64,000 nt of DNA from Chitiniphilus purpureus (GTDB lineage Bacteria; Pseudomonadota; Gammaproteobacteria; Burkholderiales; Chitinibacteraceae), in NCBI RefSeq assembly GCF_025642115.1, contig NZ_CP106753.1, positions 248,001 through 312,000 on the forward strand. The letters are read 5' to 3'. Both the position numbers and the translations under genes were made by a program. Shown here piece after piece: positions 45,345-54,148 of the stretch. Numbering within the stretch: position 1 is the first letter of the stretch; each line of letters opens with the position of its first letter. The notes under the pieces were generated by a model. It had not been told where the DNA came from and searched no databases. It saw only the letters and a list, made by a program, of their open reading frames with translations.

Positions 45345-47318
45345 TTACAGGTCGGCCTCGACCTCGTTGCCACGCGCTTCCAGCCAGGCGCGCCGGCTGC
45401 TTGCCTCGCCCTTGCCCATCAGCATGTTCATCAGCTCGCGGGTATTGCGGCGCACATCGTCGGGCACGCCGACACGCAGGACGCGGCGGGTATCCGGATT
45501 CATCGTGGTCTCGAACAGCTGCTCGGCGTTCATTTCACCGAGGCCCTTGAAGCGACTAATACTCCAGGCGCCTTCGCGCACCTTCTCGGCACGCAGCTTG
45601 TCCAGGATCGCGGTCAGCTCACCCTCGTCCAGCGCATAGAACTTGCGTGGCGGCTTGCCCTTGCCCACCCCGGCAACATCCACCCGGTACAGCGGTGGCT
45701 GTGCCACATACATATGCCCACTCTCGATCAACCTGGGGAAGTGCCGGTAGAACAGCGTCAGCAACAGCACCTGGATGTGTGAGCCGTCGACATCGGCATC
45801 GGACATGATGATGATCTTGCCGTAGCGCAGCCCCGACAGGTCCGGCTTGTCATCCGGCCCGTGCGGGTCGACGCCGATGGCCACCGCGATATCGTGCACC
45901 TCGTTGTTGGCGAAGATCTGGTCCCGGTCCACTTCCCAGGTGTTCAGCACCTTGCCCCGCAACGGCAGGATGGCCTGGAAATCTTTGTCGCGCCCGAGCT
46001 TGGCCGAGCCGCCCGCCGAGTCGCCCTCCACCAGGAACAGCTCGCAGCGCATGCTCTCGTCGCTGGCGCAGTCGGTGAGCTTGCCCGGCAGCACCGCCAC
46101 GCCGGAAGACTTTTTCTTCTCCACCTTCTGCGCGTTCTTCTGCCGGCTTTGCGCCGCGCGGATGGTCAGCTCCGCCAACCGCTTGCCCAGCTCCACATGC
46201 TCGTTCAGCCACAACTCGAACGGGGGCTTCACCATCTGCGAGACCAGCTTCAGGCCATCGCGGCTGGTGAGCTTGTCCTTGGTCTGACCCTGGAACTGCG
46301 GGTCCAGCACCTTGGCCGAAAGCACGAACGAACAGCGCCCGAACAGATCCTCCGGCAGCAGCTTCACCCCTTTGGGCTGCAGATTGTGGAATTCGATGAA
46401 GGTCTTCACCGCCTGGAACACGCCGTCGCGCAGACCGGACTCATGCGTGCCGCCGGCCGGGGTCGGGATCAGGTTCACATACGATTCGCGGTTCACCGGG
46501 CCGGCTTCACTCCAGGTGAAGGCCCACGCACACCCTTCCCCGGGCGCGAAGGCTTCGTCGCCGGCACCGATGTATTTCTCACCCTTGAAGATGGGGATCA
46601 GTGTCTCGTAGCCGGCAAGCTGCTCCGACAGGTAGCCGATCAGGCCATCCGGGTAGCACCACTCCTTGTGCACGAACTCGCCGCCGGCCGTTTCCACATC
46701 CAGCGTCACCACCAGGCCCGGCAGCAGCACGGCCTTGGACTTGAGCAGGTGCTCCAGCTCGCCCTGCGGGATGGTCGGGCTGTCGAAATAGCGCGGGTCC
46801 GGGCACACAGTGACGGTGGTGCCGGTGTCCTTCCTGGCCACGTTGCCCAGCAACGCCAGCGGTTCGCTGACCTCGCCACCGGCGAATACGATGCGGTGCT
46901 GCGCGCCGTCGCGCTTCACCGCCACTTCCAGCCGGGTGGAAAGCGCATTGGTCACCGAGACGCCAACACCGTGCAGGCCGCCGGAGAACGCATAGGCGCC
47001 GCCATCCTTCTTGTCGAATTTGCCGCCGGCATGCAGCTGGGTGAACACCACCTGCACTGTCGGCACGCCCTCCTCGGGGTGGATGCCGACCGGAATGCCG
47101 CGACCGTCGTCGATCACCTTCAGCGACTGGTCGCGATAGAGCGTGACGTGGATCTTCCTGGCAAAGCCCCCCAGCGCCTCGTCGGCCGCGTTGTCGATCA
47201 CTTCTTGGCAGATGTGCAGCGGATTGTCGGTGCGGGTATACATGCCCGGACGATGCCGGACCGGGTCGAGACCCTTGAGGACTTTGACGGCGGATTCGTC
47301 GTAGCGGGCTGTGCTCAT
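45345..47318 (-). CDS. parE: DNA topoisomerase IV subunit B (ParE)
   Basis: 657-residue ATPase subunit of topoisomerase IV. GHKL ATPase motifs: EVIDNAADEALGG, DDGRGIPVGIHPEEG, and GGLHGVGVSVTNALS. The TOPRIM domain has LFLVEGDSAGGSAKLGRD and IMSDADVDGSHI. Its C-terminus ends RRAWLEARGNEVEADL, as in other ParE proteins. Start at the ATG at 47318 (MSTARYDESAVKVLKGLDPVR). The APH-like gene separates it from parC. Confidence 0.96.
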   Translation of the reverse strand: MSTARYDESAVKVLKGLDPVRHRPGMYTRTDNPLHICQEVIDNAADEALGGFARKIHVTLYRDQSLKVIDDGRGIPVGIHPEEGVPTVQVVFTQLHAGGKFDKKDGGAYAFSGGLHGVGVSVTNALSTRLEVAVKRDGAQHRIVFAGGEVSEPLALLGNVARKDTGTTVTVCPDPRYFDSPTIPQGELEHLLKSKAVLLPGLVVTLDVETAGGEFVHKEWCYPDGLIGYLSEQLAGYETLIPIFKGEKYIGAGDEAFAPGEGCAWAFTWSEAGPVNRESYVNLIPTPAGGTHESGLRDGVFQAVKTFIEFHNLQPKGVKLLPEDLFGRCSFVLSAKVLDPQFQGQTKDKLTSRDGLKLVSQMVKPPFELWLNEHVELGKRLAELTIRAAQSRQKNAQKVEKKKSSGVAVLPGKLTDCASDESMRCELFLVEGDSAGGSAKLGRDKDFQAILPLRGKVLNTWEVDRDQIFANNEVHDIAVAIGVDPHGPDDKPDLSGLRYGKIIIMSDADVDGSHIQVLLLTLFYRHFPRLIESGHMYVAQPPLYRVDVAGVGKGKPPRKFYALDEGELTAILDKLRAEKVREGAWSISRFKGLGEMNAEQLFETTMNPDTRRVLRVGVPDDVRRNTRELMNMLMGKGEASSRRAWLEARGNEVEADL

Positions 47319-47579
47319 TGCTTTGGAACGGGTAGCGGATATAGCGGGGCAGTCTAGCAAAAGCCGGCCTGACCCGGCCATGTAACCGAAAGTAATCAAT
47401 AGGAACCGTTCTCGACAATCATGGGTCTGCCCAGGACCCGCTTCGTCACGGCCAATGCCGAGCGGCGGGTCCCGTCACCGGCGCGCATATGCGTCATCCG
47501 CATGCACCGATACAGCCGCGCAACAACACGGACAGGCGCTGCAAACCCAGGGGCAACACATAGCAAACGGAGGTCCGTC

Positions 47580-47933
47580 ATGGACAAGCTCGCCAATCTC
47601 ATTGGCTTGGACAACATTGTCGCCGTGGTCGACGATTTCTTCCGCGCCGCCGCGCAGCACCCATTGCTCGCGCCATGGCTCGCCCGCGCCGCCGACCTAG
47701 AGCGCTACCGTCAACGGCTGGTCGCCTTCTGGTACGCCGCGCTTGATGGCGAAAGCTACCGGCTGGCACGGCCCACCAGCCAACTGCCTGCACTGATCGA
47801 TGATATCGATCGCCACCACTGGCACTCCATCGAAACCCTGCTGCACCACGCGATCGATCGCCACGTGCCAGGCGATCTGGCCCGGCACTGGCATCGCAGG
47901 CTGGATCAACTGGGCGAGACCGTCCCGGCCTGA
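47580..47933 (+). CDS. truncated-haemoglobin-like small protein, possibly haemless
   Basis: 117-residue helical protein resembling group III truncated globins: IVAVVDDFFRAAAQHPLLAPWL at the N-terminus and RLVAFWYAALDGESY in the middle, where these globins have a Phe-Trp pair before the loop. The segment that should hold the proximal haem histidine reads ARPTSQLPALI, without a His in the expected place, although many His residues follow (RHHWHS, LLHHAIDRH). The assignment is tentative. The ATG at 47580 has GGAGG upstream. Its 3' end overlaps the convergent NmrA-like gene by 28 bases. Confidence 0.5.
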   Translation: MDKLANLIGLDNIVAVVDDFFRAAAQHPLLAPWLARAADLERYRQRLVAFWYAALDGESYRLARPTSQLPALIDDIDRHHWHSIETLLHHAIDRHVPGDLARHWHRRLDQLGETVPA

Positions 47934-48835
47934 TCGGATCGCTGCGGCCACTCTGTATACATGGCAAACAGATCCGGCAGCGCGTCCTGCAAGGTGGTCG
48001 GCGTGGTGGTGGCTGCACTGCGGCCTTGCGATGCGTGGATCAGCCCGCTGTTGAAGGCCTCGACCAGTTCGACGCAAAGCGCCGCCACATCGGTGGCGAA
48101 ACCGGCCTCGCGCAACCTCGCCAGCAGCTCGGCCGGGCTGATCTGCTGGTAACGCAGGTCAGGGCGGCTGGCTTGTGCGGCAATCAGGGCAGTCACTTCC
48201 ACGAAGTCGAGATCGCACGGCCCCAGCAGTTCACGGATCAGCCGGCCATGCCAATGCGGCTCGAGCAAGGCAGCGATGGCTGCATCGGCGATATCGTGCG
48301 TGGACAGCATCGGCAGCTTGACAGCGGGGTCCACCGCATCCGCATGCACGCCGCTTGCCAGCACGGTGGGCAGCACGGGGCCAAAGTTCTCGAAGAAATG
48401 GCTGGGGCGCAGCAACAGCAGATCGACGTCCTCCAACCCGCCCAACCGCGCCTCATGCGTATGCAGGCTGCGGATCATGCCGGTGGCACCGGTCTGGTCC
48501 GCCCCCAGGCTGCTGAGCTGGACCACCCTCCCCACACCTGCCATTGCAATTGCCCGCGTGATGGCCGTGCTCTGGCGTTCCTGGCTGGCCAGATAGCCCG
48601 GCTGGCCCAGGTCGTACGGCAGCAGCGTGTAGACCGCGTCCGCGCCCTCGAAGGCATGCGCCAGATAGGTGGCGTCGTCGGCGTTCCCCAGCGCGACCTG
48701 CGCCCCCTGGCACTGCAATACCGCGAGCCGTCGCGCATCGCGCCCCAATGCGACGACCTCGATATCGGCCTGCAACAGGCCCTGGGCGATGAGGGAACCG
48801 GTACGACCACTCGCACCCATGACTGCAATCTTCAT
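47906..48835 (-). CDS. NmrA-like NAD(P)-binding oxidoreductase
   Basis: 309-residue atypical short-chain dehydrogenase. Rossmann motif GASGRTGSLIAQGLL at 7-21, then VVALGRDARR, the phrase VVQLSSLGADQTG and LRPSHFFENF, the pattern of NmrA/quinone oxidoreductase-like proteins. Some members are redox sensors rather than enzymes. It is divergent from an AraC regulator gene 137 bases away, a common regulator-target arrangement. Confidence 0.85.
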   Translation of the reverse strand: MKIAVMGASGRTGSLIAQGLLQADIEVVALGRDARRLAVLQCQGAQVALGNADDATYLAHAFEGADAVYTLLPYDLGQPGYLASQERQSTAITRAIAMAGVGRVVQLSSLGADQTGATGMIRSLHTHEARLGGLEDVDLLLLRPSHFFENFGPVLPTVLASGVHADAVDPAVKLPMLSTHDIADAAIAALLEPHWHGRLIRELLGPCDLDFVEVTALIAAQASRPDLRYQQISPAELLARLREAGFATDVAALCVELVEAFNSGLIHASQGRSAATTTPTTLQDALPDLFAMYTEWPQRSDQAGTVSPS

Positions 48836-48972
48836 CTCGGCACTCCTTGCTTAAATGGATCGTCCACTATCGGCCCCGGCATTGGGATGATCCATGACAG
48901 CAAGTCGCTGTTTCATGCTCATCCGTCCAATCTGCTTGGACGTATGCACGATGCGCACCCTAAACTGCGGCC

Positions 48973-50034
48973 ATGTATCCAGACGACGCCTGGGTCCCGG
49001 TCGACCCACTGGCCGAGGCACTGCACTTCCTGCGCATGAACGGCCTGATCTACTGCCGCTCGGAGCTGACCGCACCATGGGGTGTGACATTGCCGCCGCT
49101 GCCCGATTGCCTGATGTTCCACTTCGTCGCCAGCGGCGAGGGCTGGCTGCATGCCCACGGCCATGCACCGGCACCGCTGCGCGCCGGGGATTTCGTGCTG
49201 CTGCCCCATGGCCACGGCCATACGCTGGGCAGTGCACCCGGGGTGGTGGCCACCCATCTGTTCGAGCTCGATCGCACGCTGCTCTCGCCCCGCTTTGAGG
49301 TGCTGCGCCACGGTGGTGGTGGCGAGGCGACGCAGCTGATCTGCGGCGCGGTGCATTTCGACGACCCGGCCGCACGCCGGCTGCTTGCGCTGCTGCCGCC
49401 GGTGCTGCGGTTGGATGGCAGCACCCGGCAGCAGCCCTGGCTGCACGATCTGCTGCGTTTCATGGCAGCTGAAGCGCAGACGCTGCAGCCCGGCGGCGAT
49501 ACAGTGATCGCCCGACTGGCCGATGTGCTGGTGATCCAGGCCATCCGCGCCTGGATGGCGAGCGACCCGGCGGCCCGGCAAGGCTGGTTGGGTGCGTTGC
49601 AGGACAGGCAGATCGGGCGTGCCATCGCGCTGCTGCACCATGATCCGGGCAAGGCGTGGACGCTGGCCACACTCGCGACCCAGGTATGCATGTCGCGCTC
49701 GGCCTTTGCCGCACGTTTCACCCAGCTGGTCGGCCAGCCCGCGATGCAATACCTCACCGAGTGGCGCATGCATGTGGCGCTGGCACACCTGAGGCATCAT
49801 GCCGAGCCCATCGCCAGCCTGGCATTGCGGATGGGATATCAATCGGAAGCCGCATTCAGCCGGGCGTTCAAGCGGGTCATCGGTGTCCCGCCGGGCGCGA
49901 TCCGGCCAGGGCTACAGGGCCCGGCGGTACTGGATGGCCTCGGCCAGGTGCGGGGCGCCGATCCGGGCGGCACTGTCCAGATCGGCGATGGTGCGCGCGA
50001 CCTTGAGCACGCGGTGATAGGCCCGCGCCGATAG
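48973..50034 (+). CDS. AraC-family regulator with cupin domain
   Basis: 353-residue regulator. N-terminal cupin_6 domain (CLMFHFVASGEGWLHA, LRAGDFVLLPHGHGH) and a C-terminal AraC DNA-binding domain (TLATLATQVCMSRSAFAARF, IASLALRMGYQSEAAFSRAFKR), which should end near residue 313 at VPPGAIRPG. The last 40 residues (GPAVLDGL onward) come from reading through into the antisense of comM; the overlap is 123 bases. It is divergent from the NmrA-like gene, its likely target. Confidence 0.88.
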   Translation: MYPDDAWVPVDPLAEALHFLRMNGLIYCRSELTAPWGVTLPPLPDCLMFHFVASGEGWLHAHGHAPAPLRAGDFVLLPHGHGHTLGSAPGVVATHLFELDRTLLSPRFEVLRHGGGGEATQLICGAVHFDDPAARRLLALLPPVLRLDGSTRQQPWLHDLLRFMAAEAQTLQPGGDTVIARLADVLVIQAIRAWMASDPAARQGWLGALQDRQIGRAIALLHHDPGKAWTLATLATQVCMSRSAFAARFTQLVGQPAMQYLTEWRMHVALAHLRHHAEPIASLALRMGYQSEAAFSRAFKRVIGVPPGAIRPGLQGPAVLDGLGQVRGADPGGTVQIGDGARDLEHAVIGPRR

Positions 50035-51402
50035 CCCCAGCTTGGCCAGCGCCGCGCCCAGCAGCGCCCTTCCAGGCTCGTCCGGTGTGCAATGGGCGTC
50101 GATCGAACCAGCCTCCAACGCCGCATTGGCATGGCCCTGCCGCTGCCGTTGGCGCTCGCGCGCCTGCTGCGCCCGGGCACGGACAACCGCACTGGATTCA
50201 CCATCCGCGCTGGCAGTCAATACGGTATCAGGCAGCGCCGGCACCTCGACCAGCAGATCGATCCGATCCAGCAGCGGGCCGGAGAGCCTGCCCCGGTAAC
50301 GCGCCATCTGCTCCGGCGTACAACGGCATGCCTTCCGTGGATGACCCAGGTAGCCACAGGGGCATGGATTCATCGCCGCGATCAGCTGGAATCGGGCGGG
50401 AAAATCAGCGGCATGTGCAGCCCGGCTGATCTGGATCTGGCCGTTCTCCAGCGGCTCGCGCAGCATCTCCAGCACCTTGCGGTCGAATTCGGGCAGCTCA
50501 TCCAGGAACAGGACCCCGTGGTGCGCCATTGAAACCTCACCGGGCTGCGGCACGCTGCCCCCACCGACCAATGCCACGGCCGAGGCCGAGTGATGAGGCG
50601 AACGGAATGGGCGGGCGCCGAATTGCGCCAGCGTGAAGCCACTGCGTCCCAGGGACTGGATTGCCGCGCTTTCCAGGGCCTCGTCGGCCTCCATCGGGGG
50701 CAACAGCCCCGGCAGGCGTTTGGCCAGCATGCTCTTGCCAGTGCCGGGCGGCCCGAGCAGCAACACGCTGTGCCCGCCGGCCGCCGCGATCTCCAACGCG
50801 CGCTTGGCCTGCGCCTGACCCCGTACGTCGGCCAGATCGGGATAGCTGGCTGACACGCTTGGGGTTGATGGTGGCACTACAGGTAGCATTTCGCCTGCCG
50901 CAAATTGCTTACATACCTCAAGCAGGTGTTGGGCCGCGTGGACCGTGGCGTCCGGGATCAGCGCTGCTTGGCGGGCGTTGGGCTCGGGCAGGATCAGTGC
51001 GCGTCGGGCAAGGCTTGCCGCGCGTGCCAGTGCGATGGCACCGCGCACCGGCCGCAGATCGCCGGCCAGGCCCAGCTCCGCCGCGAATTCGTATTGGGCA
51101 AGCGCATCGGCCGGGAGTTGGCCGCTAGCGGCAAGAATACCGATGGCGATGGCAAGATCGTACAGCCCGGATGATTTGGGCAGATCGGCCGGCGCCAGGT
51201 TGACAGTGATCCGGCGGGCTGGAAATTCGAAGCCCGACACGGTAAGTGCGGCGCGAACCCGTTCGCGGCTTTCCTTGACCTCCGCGTCGGGCAGGCCCAC
51301 CAGATTGAAAGCCGGCAGGCCGTTGGCAAGATGGACCTCGACCACGACGGGATGGGCGGTCAGCCCGACCAGGGCGCGGCTGTGAACGATGGCAAGTGAC
51401 AT
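49912..51402 (-). CDS. comM: competence-related AAA+ helicase ComM (YifB)
   Basis: 496-residue Mg-chelatase-like ATPase; ComM is a branch-migration helicase that promotes integration of DNA taken up in natural transformation. N-terminal domain GLPAFNLVGLPDAEVKESRERVR; Walker A LLGPPGTGKSMLAKRLPGLLPP; HHSASAVALVGGG; Walker B LFLDELPEF; zinc-like motif NPCPCGYLGHPRKACRC near 345-361. Length normal (about 500). Its 3' end overlaps the AraC gene. Fits a naturally transformable type IV pilus bearer. Confidence 0.96.
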   Translation of the reverse strand: MSLAIVHSRALVGLTAHPVVVEVHLANGLPAFNLVGLPDAEVKESRERVRAALTVSGFEFPARRITVNLAPADLPKSSGLYDLAIAIGILAASGQLPADALAQYEFAAELGLAGDLRPVRGAIALARAASLARRALILPEPNARQAALIPDATVHAAQHLLEVCKQFAAGEMLPVVPPSTPSVSASYPDLADVRGQAQAKRALEIAAAGGHSVLLLGPPGTGKSMLAKRLPGLLPPMEADEALESAAIQSLGRSGFTLAQFGARPFRSPHHSASAVALVGGGSVPQPGEVSMAHHGVLFLDELPEFDRKVLEMLREPLENGQIQISRAAHAADFPARFQLIAAMNPCPCGYLGHPRKACRCTPEQMARYRGRLSGPLLDRIDLLVEVPALPDTVLTASADGESSAVVRARAQQARERQRQRQGHANAALEAGSIDAHCTPDEPGRALLGAALAKLGLSARAYHRVLKVARTIADLDSAARIGAPHLAEAIQYRRAL

Positions 51403-51488
51403 GCGGATAGTAAGGAAGCGCGGTTGCCGGAAACAGACTTTGTTTATAGTGTAGGAGCCGCTTTCAATGCACAGATAAGAGCTTCAGC

Positions 51489-52526
51489 GTGACTGCCACG
51501 ACCGAGCCGGACTTGTTGCCGGATTTCCGTAACATGGGTGTGATCCTGCGCATCCTGGTGTTTGCCCATCTCGCCCTGTTCGTCTATTCACTGATTGGGC
51601 TTTCCAGCTGGTCGAACTGGGCCCAGCGGTTCTCCGACAGCGTGCTGTGGCTGGAATTCTCGCTGTTGCCCGCCCTGCTGCTGCTGGGGCTTGCGAGCCC
51701 GTTGCTGGCAAGGTTGCCGTACAACTACGGCGCAGCAGGGGTATGCCTGCTGGCGGTGAGCGGCGGCAGCATCGGCAGGATGGTGGTGTTGCCGGTGGAT
51801 GGCGGGGAGCAGGTGCTGCTGGCAGGGGCGATGACGATCCTGGCGATCACCTTGTCGCTGCTTGGATACTTCCGGCTGCGCCAGCGCTCGTTGTCGCCTA
51901 GATTGTCGGAGGCCAGGCTGGCGGCGTTGCAGTCCCGTATCCGGCCGCACTTCTTTTTCAACAGTCTGAACGCGGTGCTGTCGCTGATACGCAATGAACC
52001 GCTGAAGGCCGAGCAGATGCTGGAAGACTTGGCCGATCTGTTTCGCGTATTGATGAAAGACAATCGTCAGCTCGCGCGCCTGGATCGCGAAGTCGATTTG
52101 ACGAAGCGGTATCTGAACATCGAAGCGGTGCGGCTGGGACCCCGGTTGCGGGTCGAATGGCATATCGACAATATGCCCGGGGACGCCGCCGTGCCGCCAT
52201 TGATGTTGCAGCCATTGGTGGAAAATGCCATCTATCATGGCATCGAACCGGCGTTGGAGCCGGCACCGATACAAGTGAACATTTTCCGCATCCGGGACCA
52301 GTTGCATCTGGATGTGAGAAATCCCCTGCCGCCGGTTGATGCAGTGCGCCAGCATCAGGGAAACGGTATTGCCCTGGAAAACATTCGGGAACGGCTGCTG
52401 CTGCATTTTGATGCGGAAGCCAATCTCACGACACAAGCCGTGAACGGCTATTATCAAGTACATATTGTGGTGCCTTACCGGGAGATTGCTCATGACGACG
52501 CCATTGCGCCTTTTTCTGGTCGATGA
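51489..52526 (+). CDS. algZ: AlgZ/FimS-like sensor histidine kinase (LytS family)
   Basis: 345-residue inner-membrane kinase with about four to six hydrophobic segments (23-130) and a cytoplasmic HisKA_7TM/LytS-type catalytic region. The phosphorylation motif is RIRPHFFFNSLN with H154, and the ATP-binding part reads LMLQPLVENAIYHG and GNGIALENIRERLL. In Pseudomonas the AlgZ (FimS)/AlgR pair controls the fimU-pilVWXY1Y2E operon. Start at GTG 51489; its 3' end overlaps algR by 35 bases. Confidence 0.9.
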   Translation: MTATTEPDLLPDFRNMGVILRILVFAHLALFVYSLIGLSSWSNWAQRFSDSVLWLEFSLLPALLLLGLASPLLARLPYNYGAAGVCLLAVSGGSIGRMVVLPVDGGEQVLLAGAMTILAITLSLLGYFRLRQRSLSPRLSEARLAALQSRIRPHFFFNSLNAVLSLIRNEPLKAEQMLEDLADLFRVLMKDNRQLARLDREVDLTKRYLNIEAVRLGPRLRVEWHIDNMPGDAAVPPLMLQPLVENAIYHGIEPALEPAPIQVNIFRIRDQLHLDVRNPLPPVDAVRQHQGNGIALENIRERLLLHFDAEANLTTQAVNGYYQVHIVVPYREIAHDDAIAPFSGR

Positions 52527-53247
52527 CGAGTTGCCAGCGCTGCGCCGATTGGAAGATGTACTGAAGGATTGTGCTTCGGAGTTCCCACTGGAAATCGTGG
52601 GGACGGCAACCAACGGCGTCTCTGCGCTGTCGCAACTGGCCGAGGCAGATGCCGACGCGGCCATCATCGATATCCAGATGCCGCAAATGAGCGGAATCGA
52701 GCTCGCCCGCGAGCTGCAGGGCCTGTCACAACCCCCCGCGGTGATCTTTGCCACCGCGTTCGAGGAATATGGGGTGGCGGCATTCGAAGTCCGCGCGATC
52801 GACTATCTGCTGAAGCCGATCCGCCGCGAACGGCTGATGGATGCGCTCAATCGGGTCAGGGAACTACGCGACGCGAAGAGCCAGGCCGAGCCGTCCTCGA
52901 CCGCGCGCAGCCACTTCAGCGTGACCGAGCGGGGCCGGCTGCACCTGATCCCGGTTTCCGAGGCACGCTATCTCAAGGCCGAGCAGAAATACATCACACT
53001 GCGCACACGCGAACGCGAATACCTGCTGGAAGACTCGCTCACACGTCTCGAAGAGGAATTCGGCAGCCGATTCGTACGGATCCACCGCAATTGCCTGGTG
53101 GCGCGCGATTCCCTGATCGGCTTTGAAAAGGTACCCTCCAATGGCGGCGAGACCCATTGGGTGTCGGTCCTGCGCGATATCCCGGACAGATTGGCGGTCA
53201 GCCGTCGCCAGCAACATGTGATCAAGGATTTCAAGAAGAATGGATGA
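52492..53247 (+). CDS. algR: AlgR-like LytTR response regulator
   Basis: 251-residue regulator. N-terminal receiver domain with phosphoacceptor D60 (AIIDIQMPQMSG), DD at 11-12 and the conserved K of LLKPIRRERL; C-terminal LytTR DNA-binding domain (ARYLKAEQKYITLRTREREYLLEDSLTRLEEEF, FVRIHRNCLVARDSLIGFEK given here in two parts). Cognate of the overlapping AlgZ-like kinase. The minor-pilin operon at 26.9-34.8 kb is the expected target by analogy. Confidence 0.93.
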   Translation: MTTPLRLFLVDDELPALRRLEDVLKDCASEFPLEIVGTATNGVSALSQLAEADADAAIIDIQMPQMSGIELARELQGLSQPPAVIFATAFEEYGVAAFEVRAIDYLLKPIRRERLMDALNRVRELRDAKSQAEPSSTARSHFSVTERGRLHLIPVSEARYLKAEQKYITLRTREREYLLEDSLTRLEEEFGSRFVRIHRNCLVARDSLIGFEKVPSNGGETHWVSVLRDIPDRLAVSRRQQHVIKDFKKNG

Positions 53248-53650
53248 GTTCAGCATCACGACGCCTTCGCTGCTGTTTCCCGCGATCTCGTTGTTGATGC
53301 TGGCCTACACCAATCGCTTTCTTGCCTTGTCCACCATCATCCGGCAGCTGTACGACGCACATCGCCGCGACCCACACATCAATACGCTACGCCAGCTCGG
53401 CAATATGCGGCGGCGGGTTGCGCTGATCCGCTGGATGCAGGCCTTTGGCCTGATCAGCCTGCTGCTATGCATCGTCTCCATGGTGCTGGTGTTCTTCCAG
53501 CAGGCGGACGCTGCGCACATCGTGTTCGTCGCCAGTCTGTTCCTGATGGTGATCTCGCTGCTGCTGTGCCTGTTCGAGGTGCTGATCTCCGATTCCGCGC
53601 TCGACATCCTGCTCTCGGATATCGAGATCGAGCTGCGCAAGCACCACTAG
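53240..53650 (+). CDS. DUF2721 membrane protein
   Basis: 136-residue membrane protein of the DUF2721 family, with three hydrophobic segments (about 8-28, 68-90, 95-117) and the conserved pattern SLLMLAYTNRFLALSTIIRQL followed by a basic linker. Function unknown. Its start overlaps the algR stop by 8 bases, so it is the third gene of the algZ-algR unit. Confidence 0.85.
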   Translation: MDEFSITTPSLLFPAISLLMLAYTNRFLALSTIIRQLYDAHRRDPHINTLRQLGNMRRRVALIRWMQAFGLISLLLCIVSMVLVFFQQADAAHIVFVASLFLMVISLLLCLFEVLISDSALDILLSDIEIELRKHH

Positions 53651-53770
53651 CTGCAACGCCGGCGGACTTGATGAGGGCAGCACAGCCACGTCAGCGCTGC
53701 ATCCTGGGCTGACGGCAATGGAACGAAGCCGCGGCGCTATCGCAGCAGCCGGCAGGACGCCCTGCCGCAC

Positions 53771-54148
53771 TCAGCCCTTGGCCGTCAGTGCCAGCCCCCA
53801 CATCAACGCCAGATTGATCAGACAGATCAGCTGGGCCGCGCTGCCCAGGTCCTTGGCGCGCTTGGCAAGCGGATGCCGCTCCAGTGACGTATGATCGACC
53901 GCGGCCTCGACGGCGGAATTGAGCAGCTCCACGATCAGGGTCAGGAGGTGGCTGGCAGTGACGACGGCCCTGGCCCACGCCGGCAGCGCCACGAAGGCGG
54001 CAGCGGCGATGCCGATGCAGGCCAGCAGCGCCACCTGCCGGAATGCCGCCTCGTTCTTCCAGCACGCCCGGATCCCGTCCAGCGAGTAGCCCAGCGCATT
54101 GATCACGCGCTGCAGGCCGGTCTTACCCTTGAATGGATGTTCGGCCAT
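53771..54148 (-). CDS. dgkA: diacylglycerol kinase DgkA
   Basis: 125-residue inner-membrane enzyme that recycles diacylglycerol released by periplasmic glucan or LPS modification. Three transmembrane helices, and the signature VELLNSAVEAAVDHTSLERHPLAKRAKDLGSAAQ, of which the motif ELLNSAVEAAVD carries the catalytic Glu. Length standard (E. coli 122). It overlaps the upstream membrane-protein gene by 26 bases. Confidence 0.96.
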   Translation of the reverse strand: MAEHPFKGKTGLQRVINALGYSLDGIRACWKNEAAFRQVALLACIGIAAAAFVALPAWARAVVTASHLLTLIVELLNSAVEAAVDHTSLERHPLAKRAKDLGSAAQLICLINLALMWGLALTAKG

